This document shows, piece after piece, positions 22,878 through 34,869 of a stretch of 64,000 bases of DNA. Every line of letters begins with the position of its first letter. Positions within the stretch are counted from its first letter, which is position 1. Source of the DNA: Euborellia annulipes. Taxonomy: Eukaryota; Arthropoda; Insecta; Dermaptera; Anisolabididae. The notes beneath the pieces were generated by a model. The model made no database searches, had not been told where the DNA came from, and saw nothing but the letters and a program-made list of their open reading frames with translations. The translations under genes were made by a program, and so were the position numbers. The DNA lies in the NCBI GenBank assembly GCA_023213315.1, contig JAKCPI010005160.1, positions 62,001 through 126,000 of the forward strand. The letters run 5' to 3'.

Positions 22878-25508
22878 ATGAATTTTCACCTCGTGACAAC
22901 GTTTATTATAAAATTGAATTAAGTTGTCCCCCTTCCAATTCAAAAATAATCAAAAAAAAATTGATATAATGAAATTTTATTGCACATACATTTTAATTTG
23001 GAAGATATTGGGCTTCCATGGTGAAAAAAACTTGATAGACGTTTCTAGTCTTTCAATATTTTAAACTTGAATTGGTCACTAGAGGGGAATTTTTTTTTTA
23101 TTATTCTAATAAATTTTAATTGATTTCTATTTTGAAAACATTTTTTTAACAACCTTAATAGTGACTAATTTTTTAATTTCAGTCATTAATTATTTGTAAA
23201 AAGATTTTCGAAATTCCATAATAGATCGTTTTTATTTTATATTTTTTTTTTTTTTATTTTTTTAATTAATATAATATTTATTTTAAATATACTCCGGTCG
23301 GGGGTTTTTCGTTTCTTCGAAAATTACAAAGAGTTTTTGTAGAGAACTTATAAATATATAAAGCAGATTAGCGAGTCTCAACCAGGCTGATGGGTCAAAG
23401 TCAAAATACGACTAATTAATAATGCTTAAATTGTGTGCTGAGAGATTTGAAGTTAATTTTTTTTATAAAACTTTTTTCAACAAGCTCTGAAAGTTATTTA
23501 AATTTCAATCTCTGGTTGAGACTCCCTACTTGCTTTATATATTTATATTTTTTAGTTGAATTTCTTTTGAAAGGGGCATCTGAAAACATAGCATTGTGTT
23601 TTACTGATTGGAATTTAATGTTTGCTCTGGCCCCTCGGCAATTATCAACTTGAGTTGAGCGAAATTCTTTATTTTTTATTTATTTTCTTAAATGAAAATT
23701 AAAATATAATTTAAGTTCTATTTTGTACTTTTTTTTTGCATAAACACTGCAATTTCTCGCTCACCTCAACTTGATATGAATACACTTTTTTTTAAATATT
23801 TTAATCATCGATAAAATTTTAAAAAATAAAATATCAATTTAATTTTTTTTTGCATATATGGAAATTCTGAGAAACTGTAAATATGAAATTTTTTCAGAAC
23901 TGACATTTACCTACTATTCTATAAATTTTTTTTAGAAATTACAATTTTCCTTTAATTATACATAAATAAATATATGAATATTGAATATATTTATTTATAT
24001 ATAGAGAGAGAAATTTAAAATAATTTTTTTTTCCTAATTTGATATTAAAAACGAAAAATTTTAAATTATAAAAGTTTTAAATTTGCATTTTTATCCTCCA
24101 AAAATTATATAATAGTAATTAATAAGGGATATCAATCTTTTGTTATAATTTGCTTTAAATTTCATTTACTTGGTACTTTTTTAAATTAGAATAATTTTTT
24201 TTTACATTAATAAAAAATCAGGAAAAAAATTAGAAATCTCACTGTTTCTTTTAAATATGATAAAACTAATTAAAAATTTTAAACTTTTCAATTGTTTCAG
24301 ATTAAGAGCGTCGTTGAATTTCAAAAATCAATTTGTAATTGTAATTCAAGGGCCATTGAATAAATCTTAAACAAAATTTCATTAAAATCATAAAAGAAGG
24401 AATTAAATTTTAATATAAAAAATATATCCTTTTTTAAAATTCATAGTTCACATTAAACATATAGTAAATAATTATGTTTCTAACCTTTATGAAATATATA
24501 TAAATATATATATTTCATTTTTTTGTAAAGATTTGTCTTATTTGGTGAAATATTAGATTAAGAAAAATCGGATTAAATTATAATTTGAGTAAAACAATTT
24601 ATCAAATGTAATTTTAATTAAACTCTCAAAAATTAAAAATATAATAAGCACTTAGTACATTGCAATTATGAAATAAAAGTTAGGGATTCAATATTTTTAC
24701 AAAAAAAAAAAAAAAAAATTAAAAAACTCTAATCCCACATATTAAGCTATTTTAATAATTGCTAAAGCTAATGCATATACATAAATTATAAATTTTTGAA
24801 TCGTTAAAATTAAAAAAAAAAAAAATAAAAAAAAAAAAGAATTTTTGATTACGATTCTTGTAGTCTTAATATGATAATAAGAATTCTAATGCGAATCTTC
24901 TATACTACTCTTTTATAATTTTTAGCTCTTTTTTCTCTATATTTAAAAATATTTATTTTAATTGATTTTTTTTTGCTTTTTTTAATTCTTCACTTTATCC
25001 TTTTTTTTTCCTTTTTTTTTTTTTGTCATTTTCATTACTGTTAAATTAAATTGGACAAATGTTAAATTTTTCCTTAATTTGTTGTTTAAATATTTATTTA
25101 AAGCAAATTGTTATTATCCATATATCCCGGTTTTACTATTAGATTCCTTTTACTTTTAATATAATTATTTATCCTGATGATAATAATTTTATTTTACGCG
25201 AAAATTAATTTAGACGTTAAGAATTAATTAGATATAAACATTTATAAATAAGTTTCATTAGATTTAATTTGATTTGAAATTGCAAATTTTTTTTTTGCAT
25301 TCGGTTAAATAAAAAGAACGATGCAGTCAAATTTTATTTTTTTTATTGCAAACAGTAAGCGACATTTATACTGACTGCAATATACAAAGACTCATTACAT
25401 TAAAAAGATAAATAAACAACTTTAGTATTAAATATCATGGCTCTAACAAATCATTCTCTGCTTAACATCATTATATTTTTCCACCCCATTCAAAACACTA
25501 GTCCTAAG
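22878..25508. other. SERBP1 3' UTR and AT-rich intergenic DNA
   Basis: The SERBP1 3' UTR must begin here; its end is not defined by a clear poly-A signal. The rest is AT-rich with poly-A and poly-T runs. No gene is seen. Confidence 0.5.
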
Positions 25509-25795
25509 TGTTTATTAAAGCTTTTGTGGTTTGAAATATTATTATTAGGAGAATTTTTAATTATAGACCACATTTTTGTATTAAATATTTATTAAAAATA
25601 TATAAATACTGTACAACGTTTCGACTGCTTATTCTGCAGCCGTTATCAAGTACTGTGAACTTGCTCCGACTCACAATTGTCAGTTCACTTGATAACGGCT
25701 GCAGAATAAGCAGTCGAAACTTTGTACAGTATTTATATATTTTTAATAAATATTTAATACAAAAATGTGGTCTATAATTAAAAATTCTCCTAATA
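25509..25795. mobile_element. Palindromic element with degenerate ribozyme-like arms and 12-bp duplication
   Basis: Two inverted arms read outward: loop region near 25680, GATAACGGCTGCAGAATAAG, CAGTCGAAAC, TTGTACAG, then AATATTTAATACAAAAATGT. The element is flanked by ACTAGTCCTAAG at 25497-25508 and 25796-25807, a 12-bp target duplication. The arm has helix II-like GGCTGC/GCAGTC plus GAAAC, but CTGATGA has decayed to TTGATAA. A related copy is at 34545-34735. Confidence 0.75.
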
Positions 25796-25807
25796 ACTAG
25801 TCCTAAG

Positions 25808-27805
25808 CTTTAAAACATTTTAATTGCCAAGCTGAAAAGTAAAAGAGAAGTTTGAAAAGCAAGCACTCGCTATGTTTTATTCCAAGTGAAAAAAAAAACT
25901 TGGCAATGACTAATTAGATTTAAAAAAAAAAATACTTTCTATGGAATGGTTAAGTTAAGCTCTGGCTTGGAATGGGAAATTGTCATTCAAACTTTCAATT
26001 TAAATATTCAAATAAAAATATGACTAATAATCATGTCTAAAGAACATGAGTGATTTAATAATATTATGACTGTTTTTATTTTGATATTTAAATTAATATA
26101 AAATGAAATTTTAGAATTTATGTTCACTATCAATAGAATTGATCCTGAAACGTTTAACGAAAAGTAGTTATATTTCATTTCAATCATTTTTGTTCTCTCT
26201 AAACAAATTAAGCCATTATCCCCAAAAATTGATGGAATATTTTACAAATACTACTTTTACCGGAGTTAGAGAAAACTATAATAAATAAAATTCATTTATG
26301 GAGATAAAAATGACAGATGAATACAAAAGATTGGAGAAATGCTACAAGTCTTTAAACGTTTATAATAAATGAAATAAGACATGTACATCGCTCTTTTTAT
26401 TCTAACCTATTGCAGGTGTATATATACACGTCAATTTAATTCGATTATTTCCCTCTCTAGGAGCTCACAATGTGGGGGAGAGAGCGTGGAATCTGAATAT
26501 ATGGAAAATTATCTCTTTTAAAAGAATAATTTCATCCAACAATACTTTTTCGCAAGAGCTATATTTGTTTTGTTTTTTTTGTTTTTCACATTAAGAGTCG
26601 TGCGTATCTCTCACTTTTGCTCATTTTTATTTAAGCTTCAATTAATCGAATACTCTTTGTTTTGATTTTAACTACCATTTTAAATAAATATTTATATTTG
26701 AAAATTTTAATATTATTTTTTATCTAATATTAAAAAAAAAAATCATCAATTTTCTCCAGAAATAATTTATTTATTCAAAATTGTTGTTTAAATGTTAATA
26801 ATTTTCATTGATGAATAAATAATGACAAAAAATTTTTTATAATTACTCAATTTATCTGGCTATAAATGTATTGTTAAGCTTTTATTTTTTTTATGTCAAC
26901 AATACAATTATGACCAACAATTTTTTATTCTTTGTTTTATTTAGATAGTATTTCCTTGAATTTATTTTATTTAGTATATTGGAATTTTTCAAATCTAAGG
27001 GTCGGTTTCTTCATTCAGGGTCAAGCGATTTAGCCTTGTATTGAAGAAACCGACTCCAGTATCAAACATATTATAAAATATATCATATCTCATCATTTTA
27101 CAAGAAGAGGAATTGAAAGGAAAATAAAACCAATATTCATACTTCTTTTAACAATAAATTGATGTGTTATATATTTTATAATAAGATATCCTTGGCTATT
27201 ATTTCGTCCAAGACTACAGACACAGGGGCAAATAATAAAATGAAGGCCTCAAATAAAATTTAAATTCCCAAAATTCTATGAGCCCTACTTAATACAAAAA
27301 ATCTGCCAACGTTTCTGGTTCTAATTATAATTATTAAGAAGTTTGTATTCCAAATTCCAAGGCTAAAACTGAATAAAAAGACGTGCCTAGCAGAGCGAAT
27401 TTGCCTTTTATTATTAATACATATAGATAAGAAGATATTGTTCAAAATTTTTATCATAATAATTATATCGCCCCAACAATTTTGCATATTTTAATTTTAT
27501 ATAAAAATACAAATTTTTCCTAAATTACCTTAATAAATTTCTCTTTTACAATCATAATTAACAAATTTGAACATCTAATATTCTCTGCACCTGTCAGTTT
27601 GAGAGTTGAGAGTGAACCCGGACTTGAGATAATTTATCTAATATCTAAAAGGGGTGCGTCAAAGGGTCACTGTAACGCCAGGGCAAGGTCGCTCATAGCT
27701 CATATTATAACTGATATGAAATGAATTGAAATTTTCCATCTCATTTCTTATATATTGAGATGTCTGCTTTGAGGTTTCCAAGGTGCTTTAATAAGAAATA
27801 TATTA
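25808..27805. other. AT-rich intergenic DNA
   Basis: No gene recognised. A perfect 13-bp hairpin (GTCGGTTTCTTCA with TGAAGAAACCGAC, arms 27001-27013 and 27042-27054) is the only structured feature. Confidence 0.5.
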
Positions 27806-28142
27806 ATTAATTTTAGACTGGTAATCGTTGACTCTAGTTGAAACATTATGCTTTAATAAGATAATTAAATTCAAATATGATACACAAGTTTTTTTGTTTC
27901 AATGATTTATTTATTTAACATCAACACTTTATACATATTTCGACACCATATGTGTCATCATCAGAAGTGAATTACATACTGACTGCAGTATGTAAATCAC
28001 TTCTAATTACATTACTGACTGCAGTATGTAATTCACTTCTGATGATATGGTGTCGAAATATGTATAAAGTGTTAATGTTAAATAGATAAATCATTGAAAC
28101 AAAAAACCTTGTGTATCATACTTGAATTTAATTCTCCTATTA
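27806..28142. mobile_element. Palindromic element carrying two hammerhead-like motifs, 13-bp duplication
   Basis: Inverted arms meet near 27990. The outer parts include ACACAAG and its partner CTTGTGTATCATAC. The 13-mer AAGAAATATATTA occurs directly before (27793-27805) and after (28143-28155), fitting a target duplication. The minus-strand motif (27925-27969) is intact; the plus-strand one (28034-28071) has lost the 5' side of helix II. A relative is at about 33385-33695. Confidence 0.75.
27925..27969 (-). ncRNA. Hammerhead-ribozyme-like motif (HHR-2)
   Basis: Minus strand: CACTT, CTGATGA, T, GACAC-loop-GTGTC, GAAA, TATGTATA, AAGTG. Helix I (CACTT with AAGTG) and helix II (5 bp) pair perfectly. 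Helix III would be ATA/TAT with a two-base loop. The residue before helix I gives an NUH triplet (AUA). Activity is not shown. Confidence 0.6.
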
Positions 28143-28833
28143 AAGAAATATATTATTTTTCATAATTCTATTTATTCTTCAAAATGCACTATAACAGGGG
28201 TGGCCAGCCTGTGGCACGCGAGCCACATGCGGATCTTTCAAGGATTATTTGTGGCTCTCGATAAATGTATCCGAGTTCTCTTTTTATTTTTGTCATGCAT
28301 CTCAAAGAATTACTGAGAAAATCCTTTTTAAATTCAATACACATATTTTGTACTTTTAGGCTCAGACTCAAGGATCCTGACCCCTGCACTATAATAAAAT
28401 AAAAAATAGAGATTTTGGCTTTTGCATTTCACATAATTCCGCTCGATTCCCAAATTTTTCTGCGTTGTTAAGCGTTCCAAAGAATAACTGAATTTTAAAA
28501 AATTATTTCACCGAAAAAATGAAAGCAAATTGGTTTTGCTATTTAAAGAAAACAACAAAAGGCTAAGAAAAAGTCGTGGCCTTGAGAGGTAACATTTGCT
28601 ATTCAATGAAGCAATACTTTATTTATACAAATTCTTATAGAGAAAATAAAATGTTAAAATATCCAGGAATTTTTTTTTTTTTGAGTGGTTTAAGTGGCAA
28701 ACTTGTTTTTGCCCGATATTTCTAAATTTAATTTTCTGGACAAACCAATGACTTTGTCTCTTATTTTGGGAATATTAAGATTTGGTGAATTTCATGCCAT
28801 GCTGGAATATAAAGCCCTCGCCTTGTGGGTAGT

Positions 28834-29045
28834 GGGTACGTGGATGGCGACCACGAGCTGCCCTAGCTGGGACTGGCACTACTTCTGTCCTTTGCAAGTC
28901 AGTCTCTTTCCTTCTATATTTTCAACATGCGTCAGACCGTGCGACGGGCCAGCCTGTTCTATTCCTTCCCGGTCGCAAAAACCCATGATCCGCTGACCCC
29001 GCAACCCAGGATTAAGGCGAAGAAAGAAGAAGAAGCTGGAATATA
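28834..29045. repeat. Dispersed repeat shared with 47029-47225
   Basis: Phrases such as GGATGGCGACCACGA, GCTGGGACTGGCA, TATATTTTCAACA and GGCCTGTTCTATT are shared in the same order with 47029-47225. The copy ends in a GAA-rich tail. It may be a SINE; no clear box A/B pair was recognised. Confidence 0.6.
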
Positions 29046-29860
29046 AGATACTTCCTAATCGAAAAGTTTGTCCTATTAACCCTATTTCGACGCTATTTTT
29101 AAACCATTCAAATGTAGCTCATAATTTTCAACTTTGCTCACCAAGCGAAGGCTGGGTAGGAAAAGTTGATGTAATCGTTAAAAAAAATCCAAATTGAACT
29201 GAAACTGCCAAAATGCGTTTTGAGATCCGCAGAATATTTAAAATGTTTGTGGAATGATGTCTGGGTGTATGTCTGTTTTCTCGTCAATAAATAAAAAAAC
29301 TAATTATTCAATTTTGCATCCATAAACGAGTCGTAAAGGCCAAGAACTGAAAAGCTTTTCGTAAACACGGACCATTAGGAGGTGGGGGGGGGGGGGATTT
29401 TAAAAATATAATATTACTTAACCTGTTTATAAAATATTTTGTTATCTCGCTATTTGTTTGAATAATATCAAAATAAAAAGACAAACAAGGTTAAAATAAT
29501 TAAAATTAAATATATGCTATTAAAAATGAAGGTTTTCTAAAATTGAACAAATAAATAAAAGATTCAGAAAATAATTATAAATTGATAAATTAAATAATTT
29601 CCCTCTATTTGTAAGTACATCTATGTTTTAGAAAAATATTTTGCAATGCCCCCCCCCCCGCAGGAGCCAATTTTTAAAATTAAACTTTCGTATTTAGTGT
29701 AACAATAAATTCCAAGGGGGGGGGGTAGTCCACGAATACTTCTTTCTCACCCTTTTCAAATTGAAAATATCCCATCAAAAAAATTACATGAGAAAAAATT
29801 CCTCTCCGATGGAGAATGCAGTTTGAGAGATAAGAACTTTCAATTGGAGTTGTCAACCCC
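29046..29860. other. Intergenic DNA with G/C homopolymer blocks
   Basis: G or C runs at about 29382-29395, 29648-29660 and 29715-29726 bracket AT-rich DNA. They resemble the insides of the hAT MITE families elsewhere but have no clear ends. No gene is seen. Confidence 0.4.
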
Positions 29861-29869
29861 CTTAATCGG

Positions 29870-30190
29870 AGGGGTGGTTGAAAGCAAGGGAGGCTTGCAT
29901 GCGGCTGCGCAACACAAGCAGTCGTGGTCGTGAGCTGTGAGTGCAGCAGCGCATGATGCGCAGCGCAGCTCAGCGCAGCGCGGCGCGGCGGCCTTGATTA
30001 GCTCTGGCTCTGGCTCTGGCTCTGGCGCAGCCAGACGCAGCGCAGAGCGCAGAGTTCGTCCAGGGCCTAACATAACAGTACACAGGACAGAGAAGTGAGC
30101 AGCAGCAGCTTAACTTGCCTATTAGTGAGCGACAGACGTTAAAAGAGCACAGAGCAGAGAGCAGAGAGCTGTCATCAACTGTCAACATCA
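29870..30190 (+). promoter_or_regulatory. GC-rich promoter or 5' UTR region of the AIG1-like gene
   Basis: A sharp local rise in G+C and CpG lies directly upstream of the start codon at 30194. It contains a GCAGCGCAGCTCAGCGCAGC run (about 29956-29975) and four GCTCTG repeats (about 30000-30024). Promoter identity is inferred from position and composition. Confidence 0.45.
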
Positions 30191-30193
30191 AAT

Positions 30194-33100
30194 ATGTTAA
30201 GATTCATAATTCATTTAATTGGTGCTTTCCAATTCGGCTTTGGCGTTTATTATGATTGGAATTATGTCAAGATACCATCCGATGTTAATAGGATACACGG
30301 CATTTTTGGGAAACAACTCAAATTCTTGACATTTTGGGATGCGGTACGTGTTTTTAAAAACATTTTTATCAACCAAATGACATTTTAATTTTTTATATTT
30401 ATATTAAAAAAGTCACAACAATAATTTTTACCCTATTTATTTTAATAAAAATTATTTAATTTAAAAAACAATATTTTTACAAAAGTTTAATTATATATTT
30501 ATTTCCTACTTATATCTGACTTGATCATTAAATTTCGTTTCATTAGATTCAAAAAACAATAAATAATTTATATAATGCTAATGTTAAACTGTCTGATCTT
30601 TTTTCTATTGATGTTTATTCATATATTGATTTTGTTTAATTCTTTTTTTCAAGAACCTTCAAACTTTTTATTTTACATTATGCCTAATTAATGACATCTT
30701 TGGCTCAAATGATATAAATTCTCCAAGTAAACTCCGCCGTGTAAAAAATTATATTTTTTCAGCAATTGCTTTTCCAGTTGCAATGGTAAGTTTCTTGTTT
30801 TTTGTTGAACTGTTAAAGAAATGTTATCTCTTAAAATAATCATTAATTAGTTTGTAGGTCTCACTTTCTGGGGCTTGATGGCAATTGACAGAGAATTGGT
30901 CTTTCCGAAATTCCTCGACAATTTCTTCCCCAGTTGGCTAAACCATGTGATGCACACAAATATAATGTATTTCGCTCTCATAGAAATGTTTTTAGCACCC
31001 CGAAAATATCCAAAACGTTCTCAAGGCCTTTTCGGATTGCTTCTATTTATGGCAATCTATTTGGTTTGGTAAGTTACTAGATTTTTTTTTTTTAGATAGT
31101 GATAAATTATATAATACTATTATCTGAATAAGAACTTTTTATATAAATTCTAATCTTTATATTTAGCTATTAAATTTAATATTAAATCATTTTAATTAAT
31201 ATATTTATTTATGTATAAAAAATAAACTGCAAATAAGATTATTTTTTAGCTAATATATTTTATTTTTTCAAATTTCAATTAAATAAATTAGTCATTTTAA
31301 ATTGGGCGAAATTTCATGTCTTTGTTAAAACTATAACTTATTCAAAATGAAGATATAACAGACCAACGAAACACTTTTGAGAAAATAATGAAATCAACTA
31401 AATAAAACCAATAAGACACAGATGGTGCTACATGAATAAAATCTATAACACTCCCACCTTTGTTAGATATCTAGCTTTCGTTTTACTAGCAAGAAAATTC
31501 GATATCTCAGAGTGATTCAGGTGATGGGTTTAATTTAATTGACCCATTATCTTACATAACCGTTAAATTCAATTGGTTAAAACCATTTGGGACGATAATA
31601 GGTCATCATCAGAACCCAATTAGTTTAAATATTTACATATAAAATTTGTATTGGCTGATAAACGCTGTATCCTGGTCCTGAACAAACTCACTAATTGAGA
31701 AAGTGTTTAGTCATGTTAACTGTAACTCCCTACCCGACCTTTGAAATAGGCTTATCAAAATCATGAAATAACTCATTATCTCCTAGAGATCCTGGGTTAG
31801 CTCTTGATCTATGTTTTGAATGATTAATATAATTATACTGGTATATATATTTTCAGGATACATGTGATCTATTATAACATCAATGAATGGGTTTATCCTA
31901 TTTTAAATGTTTTAAATGGAGTTCAAAGAATTGGATTTTTTGCGGCTACTCTGCTCTTCGGAGTTCTTTTATATTTTATTGGCGAATTTATCAACAATAT
32001 GATTTGGGGTAAGTTTTATGTTATTATTAAAATTCTCTAAGAAAGGATATACCCCTTGTGTTCATTGTTCAATGTGATTAAAAGAATTAATTAAAAGCTT
32101 AATTCATAAATTAGTGGCTGGAGATATTGTTGGATGTGATGGAGTTAATGAGAGCGAATTTAATTTAATTTCACACCAGGCTAGTCTGAAATGGACTCAA
32201 GAGCATTTATCAGCGACACCTTCGGAATTCCTGTGTTGGGAATTCTCCATGTGTCCGGTGATAAATTCTCTTCCATATTTCTCACCAATCTAATTTTAAA
32301 AGTAAGAACCGAAACACAGACGACAGGGTCATGGTTTGTAGTCATAATATTTCAAAAAGCCTTCGATTATTTTTTGTCAGCGTGAATATTCTGAACATCG
32401 ACCTCCCTTATCTTCACTTTCTTTAAGATATAGCTTATTTTATCTTTTTAGGGTTTACAATGTTAAGATAAAAAAAGTGTTTTTATTTTCTCTTAAGTAA
32501 AAAAATTTATTCATATGTCCAAAATTTTATATTAAAAAATATATTTTTTTTTTGTGAATATAAAATAAATAAAAATTAGGATCAATTAATAAACCGGTTA
32601 GGATAGTAGAACATGAGTTCACTCACATCTGGCTCTGATTAGGTCAAAGCAAATCATCAAAGACAGCATGTAACCTGTGCTCAGTCTGATATTTATTGGA
32701 AATTTGCGCTTATTGCTTTTTAATAGACTCTAATCACAGGTCAAGCAGTGCAGGCCACAATTTTTCACGTTTATCGTCTTATTTATTATTTAGTAAACTC
32801 AATCTTAGGATGTGTAGCCATAATAATAAAGCAATTTGTTTTAAATATTTCTTCAATGTAGTAGCAACAGACGTATCTCAAAGAAATTGCATGCTCAATG
32901 GCAGGCTTACCTCACGGCACACATGTGTACGGCGTAATCCTACTGGGTGTAGGTTGGCTTTTTTGGGTTTGACTTTTTTTTTATGGTATTTACAAATTGA
33001 AAAAAAGTCCTAACGAAAGGATGTGGCGTGCCAAGTAATATAAATGAGGATAGGTGCAGGCTAGGTTCTTGGCAATGAGACTGGCAATGACTTTAGAGTG

Positions 33101-34869
33101 TTTTCTCCGAATATAATTGCCTTCGAAATATTCGGAGAAAACACTCTAAAAAGTTATTTTCTCATTGCCAAGAACCTAGCCTGCACCTATCCTCAAAAAA
33201 GTCCTAAATCCAGTTGATATACTCAACTAAAAAGTTAGGGAAATTGAAATAAATAATTTTGATACAATGACGACCTGTTCGATTTTATCCTTCATAAATA
33301 CTGAGGCAAAGAAGAAAAAATTTCATTAAAAAGAAAACCTAGGAGAAATTTTTTTGATTCAGCAAGTTAAATCAAAGATAGGAGAATTAAATCACAAGGT
33401 TTTCTGTTTCAATAAGATATTAATTTGAATATTAACACTTTATACGTATTTCGACATCATATGTGTCATCTTCAGAAGTGAATTACATACTGAATGTAAT
33501 TTTAGTGAATGTAATTACATACTGAAATTACATTCAGTATGTAATTCGCTTCTGAAGATGACACATATGGTGTCGAAATACGTATAAAGTGTTAATATCA
33601 AATTAATATATTATTGAAACAGAAAACCTTGTGAATTTAATTCTCCTATTAAAGCATAATGTTTCAACTAGAGCCAAAGGTTACCACTTTAAAATTAATT
33701 AAATCAAAAATTTAAGCGTTAAAAAATATTCCGCGGTAAGGACAATATATAATCATATAGGCTATACGTTATTAGAAAGATAATTTTCTACTGAATTCAT
33801 TGATATGTCGTATCTTATCATTTATGGTTAAGAAAAGTTATAATTTATCAAAATATTTGTTTAGAATTAAGCATTATTTTAAAAATTTATAATTTATATT
33901 TCTTTTCACTAATTTTTAACGTACTTGAAAAAAATTTCGTTTTGGCAATCCAGAGTATTACAATAATGCTTCTTGGTTTATAAATGGTTTCAAGGATAAG
34001 CATTTATATCATTTATAATTTGAATTGGTTGTTGGGGTAATAGTCCTAAGCTACATTATATTATTATCAGACGTGATGGGTTGGGTCTCAATCTAATAAA
34101 CATTTTTATTAAGATAATGCGAGGGAGAGGCCATTTATTCATTCTCATAATTCTGCTTTCCTAACACAAATATAAAGGGCTTTATTTAACTGACCACTTA
34201 CTAATTATAATTAACAATGGTGCGAAATAGGAGTCTTAATTAAGGCAAATTATATTACATTATTTGAAATAATACATTACAAATCTCTTTTTCTTTTTCA
34301 AGCAGACCGCAAGTTTTTTTTCTTGTTCGATTCCTTGAAATGAGAAAAAGTTGAAAATTTTGCAAGAGTAGAAGTCTTATTTCTTTCTATTTTTATATTG
34401 ATAAATTTTAAATTTTGTGAGCTCTATTCGACCAAAGAACGACTTGCTTGCAACATAATCTGTTTTTGAAACTTTAAGCCCTATGGCTCTATTCCCTAAT
34501 TTCTCCTTAGGCTAGAAGTTATTTACGATAATATATTTTTATTATGGGAGTTTTTAATTATAGACCACATTTTGTAATGTGTGAAAACTATGAGTTCACT
34601 TGAGTCGGAGCAAGTGCACAGTACTTGAAAACGACTGCAGAATAAGTAGTCGAAACGTTGTACAGTTTTTATATTTTTAATAAATAATTAATAACAAAAT
34701 GTGGTCTATAATTAAAAACTCCCATAAGAATAAAATCCCACGCTGCCACCAGTGTTGTGGGTTGCCTTCTCTCAGGGAGTATATTTATTTACTAATGTTA
34801 AATATTATATTTTCAGGCAAGAAATTTGTTGCGCCACAGACTAAACAAAGCAAGCGTAAGAAGAATTGA
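30194..34869 (+). CDS. AIG1/ADTRP-family (FAR-17a) membrane lipid hydrolase, 5 exons, complete
   Basis: Five exons in phase give 234 residues: 30194-30343, 30654-30785, 30851-31068, 31857-32008 and 34817-34869. The usual family length is about 230-245. The family are integral membrane threonine hydrolases that cleave fatty acid esters of hydroxy fatty acids (FAHFA). The two residues known as the catalytic pair in human AIG1 (Thr43, His134) align with T46 in KFLTFWDA and H129 in WLNHVMHT. Other family blocks are DRELVFPKFLDNF, PSWLNHVMHT, and WVYPIL near the end. Several hydrophobic segments indicate a multi-pass protein. The tail ends RKKN, which could act as a weak ER-retrieval signal. Exon 3 uses the acceptor TTAATTAG at 30850, because the next AG (30858) would break the frame. 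Intron 4 (2.8 kb) holds two palindromic elements. Whether this is closer to AIG1 or ADTRP cannot be decided. Confidence 0.93.
33047..33194. mobile_element. Near-perfect foldback element in AIG1-like intron 4
   Basis: The left arm GAGGATAGGTGCAGGCTAGG, then TTCTTGGCAATGAGA, and TTTAGAGTGTTTTCTCCGAA is mirrored by TTCGGAGAAAACACTCTAAA, TCTCATTGCCAAGAACCTAG and CCTGCACCTATCCTC. Arms are about 65 bp with few mismatches. No target duplication was identified. Confidence 0.75.
33385..33695. mobile_element. Palindromic element, second copy of the 27806 family
   Basis: Arms share CACAAGGTTTTCTGTTTCAA, ACTTTATACGTATTTCGACA and AATTACATACTGAATGTAAT with their inverted partners. The right end (TAAAGCATAATGTTTCAACT, TAGAGCCAAAGG) matches the left end of the 27806 element in reverse. 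Hammerhead-like cores with CTGAAGA lie at 33436-33480 (minus) and 33547-33591 (plus). Confidence 0.7.
33547..33591 (+). ncRNA. Hammerhead-ribozyme-like motif (HHR-3, plus arm)
   Basis: Plus strand: CGCTT, CTGAAGA, T, GACAC-loop-GTGTC, GAAA, TACGTATA, AAGTG. The core position that changes (CUGAUGA to CUGAAGA) is residue 7, which is variable in hammerheads. Helix I keeps pairing through one G-U. The minus arm at 33436-33480 has the same core with one helix II mismatch. Confidence 0.5.
34545..34735. mobile_element. Palindromic element, degenerate relative of the 25509 family
   Basis: GGAGTTTTTAATTATAGACC at the left is inverted as GGTCTATAATTAAAAACTCC at the right, the same ends as in 25509-25795. 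One arm has CTTGAAAACGACTGCAGAAT and then AAGTAGTCGAAACGTTGTAC, a decayed hammerhead-like core. It lies in the last intron of the AIG1-like gene. Confidence 0.65.

Noticed and set aside
31555..31630. CTGATGATGACC...GTCC motif as another hammerhead
   Set aside because: GAAA is replaced by CCAAAT, so the catalytic core is incomplete; at most a decayed relative.
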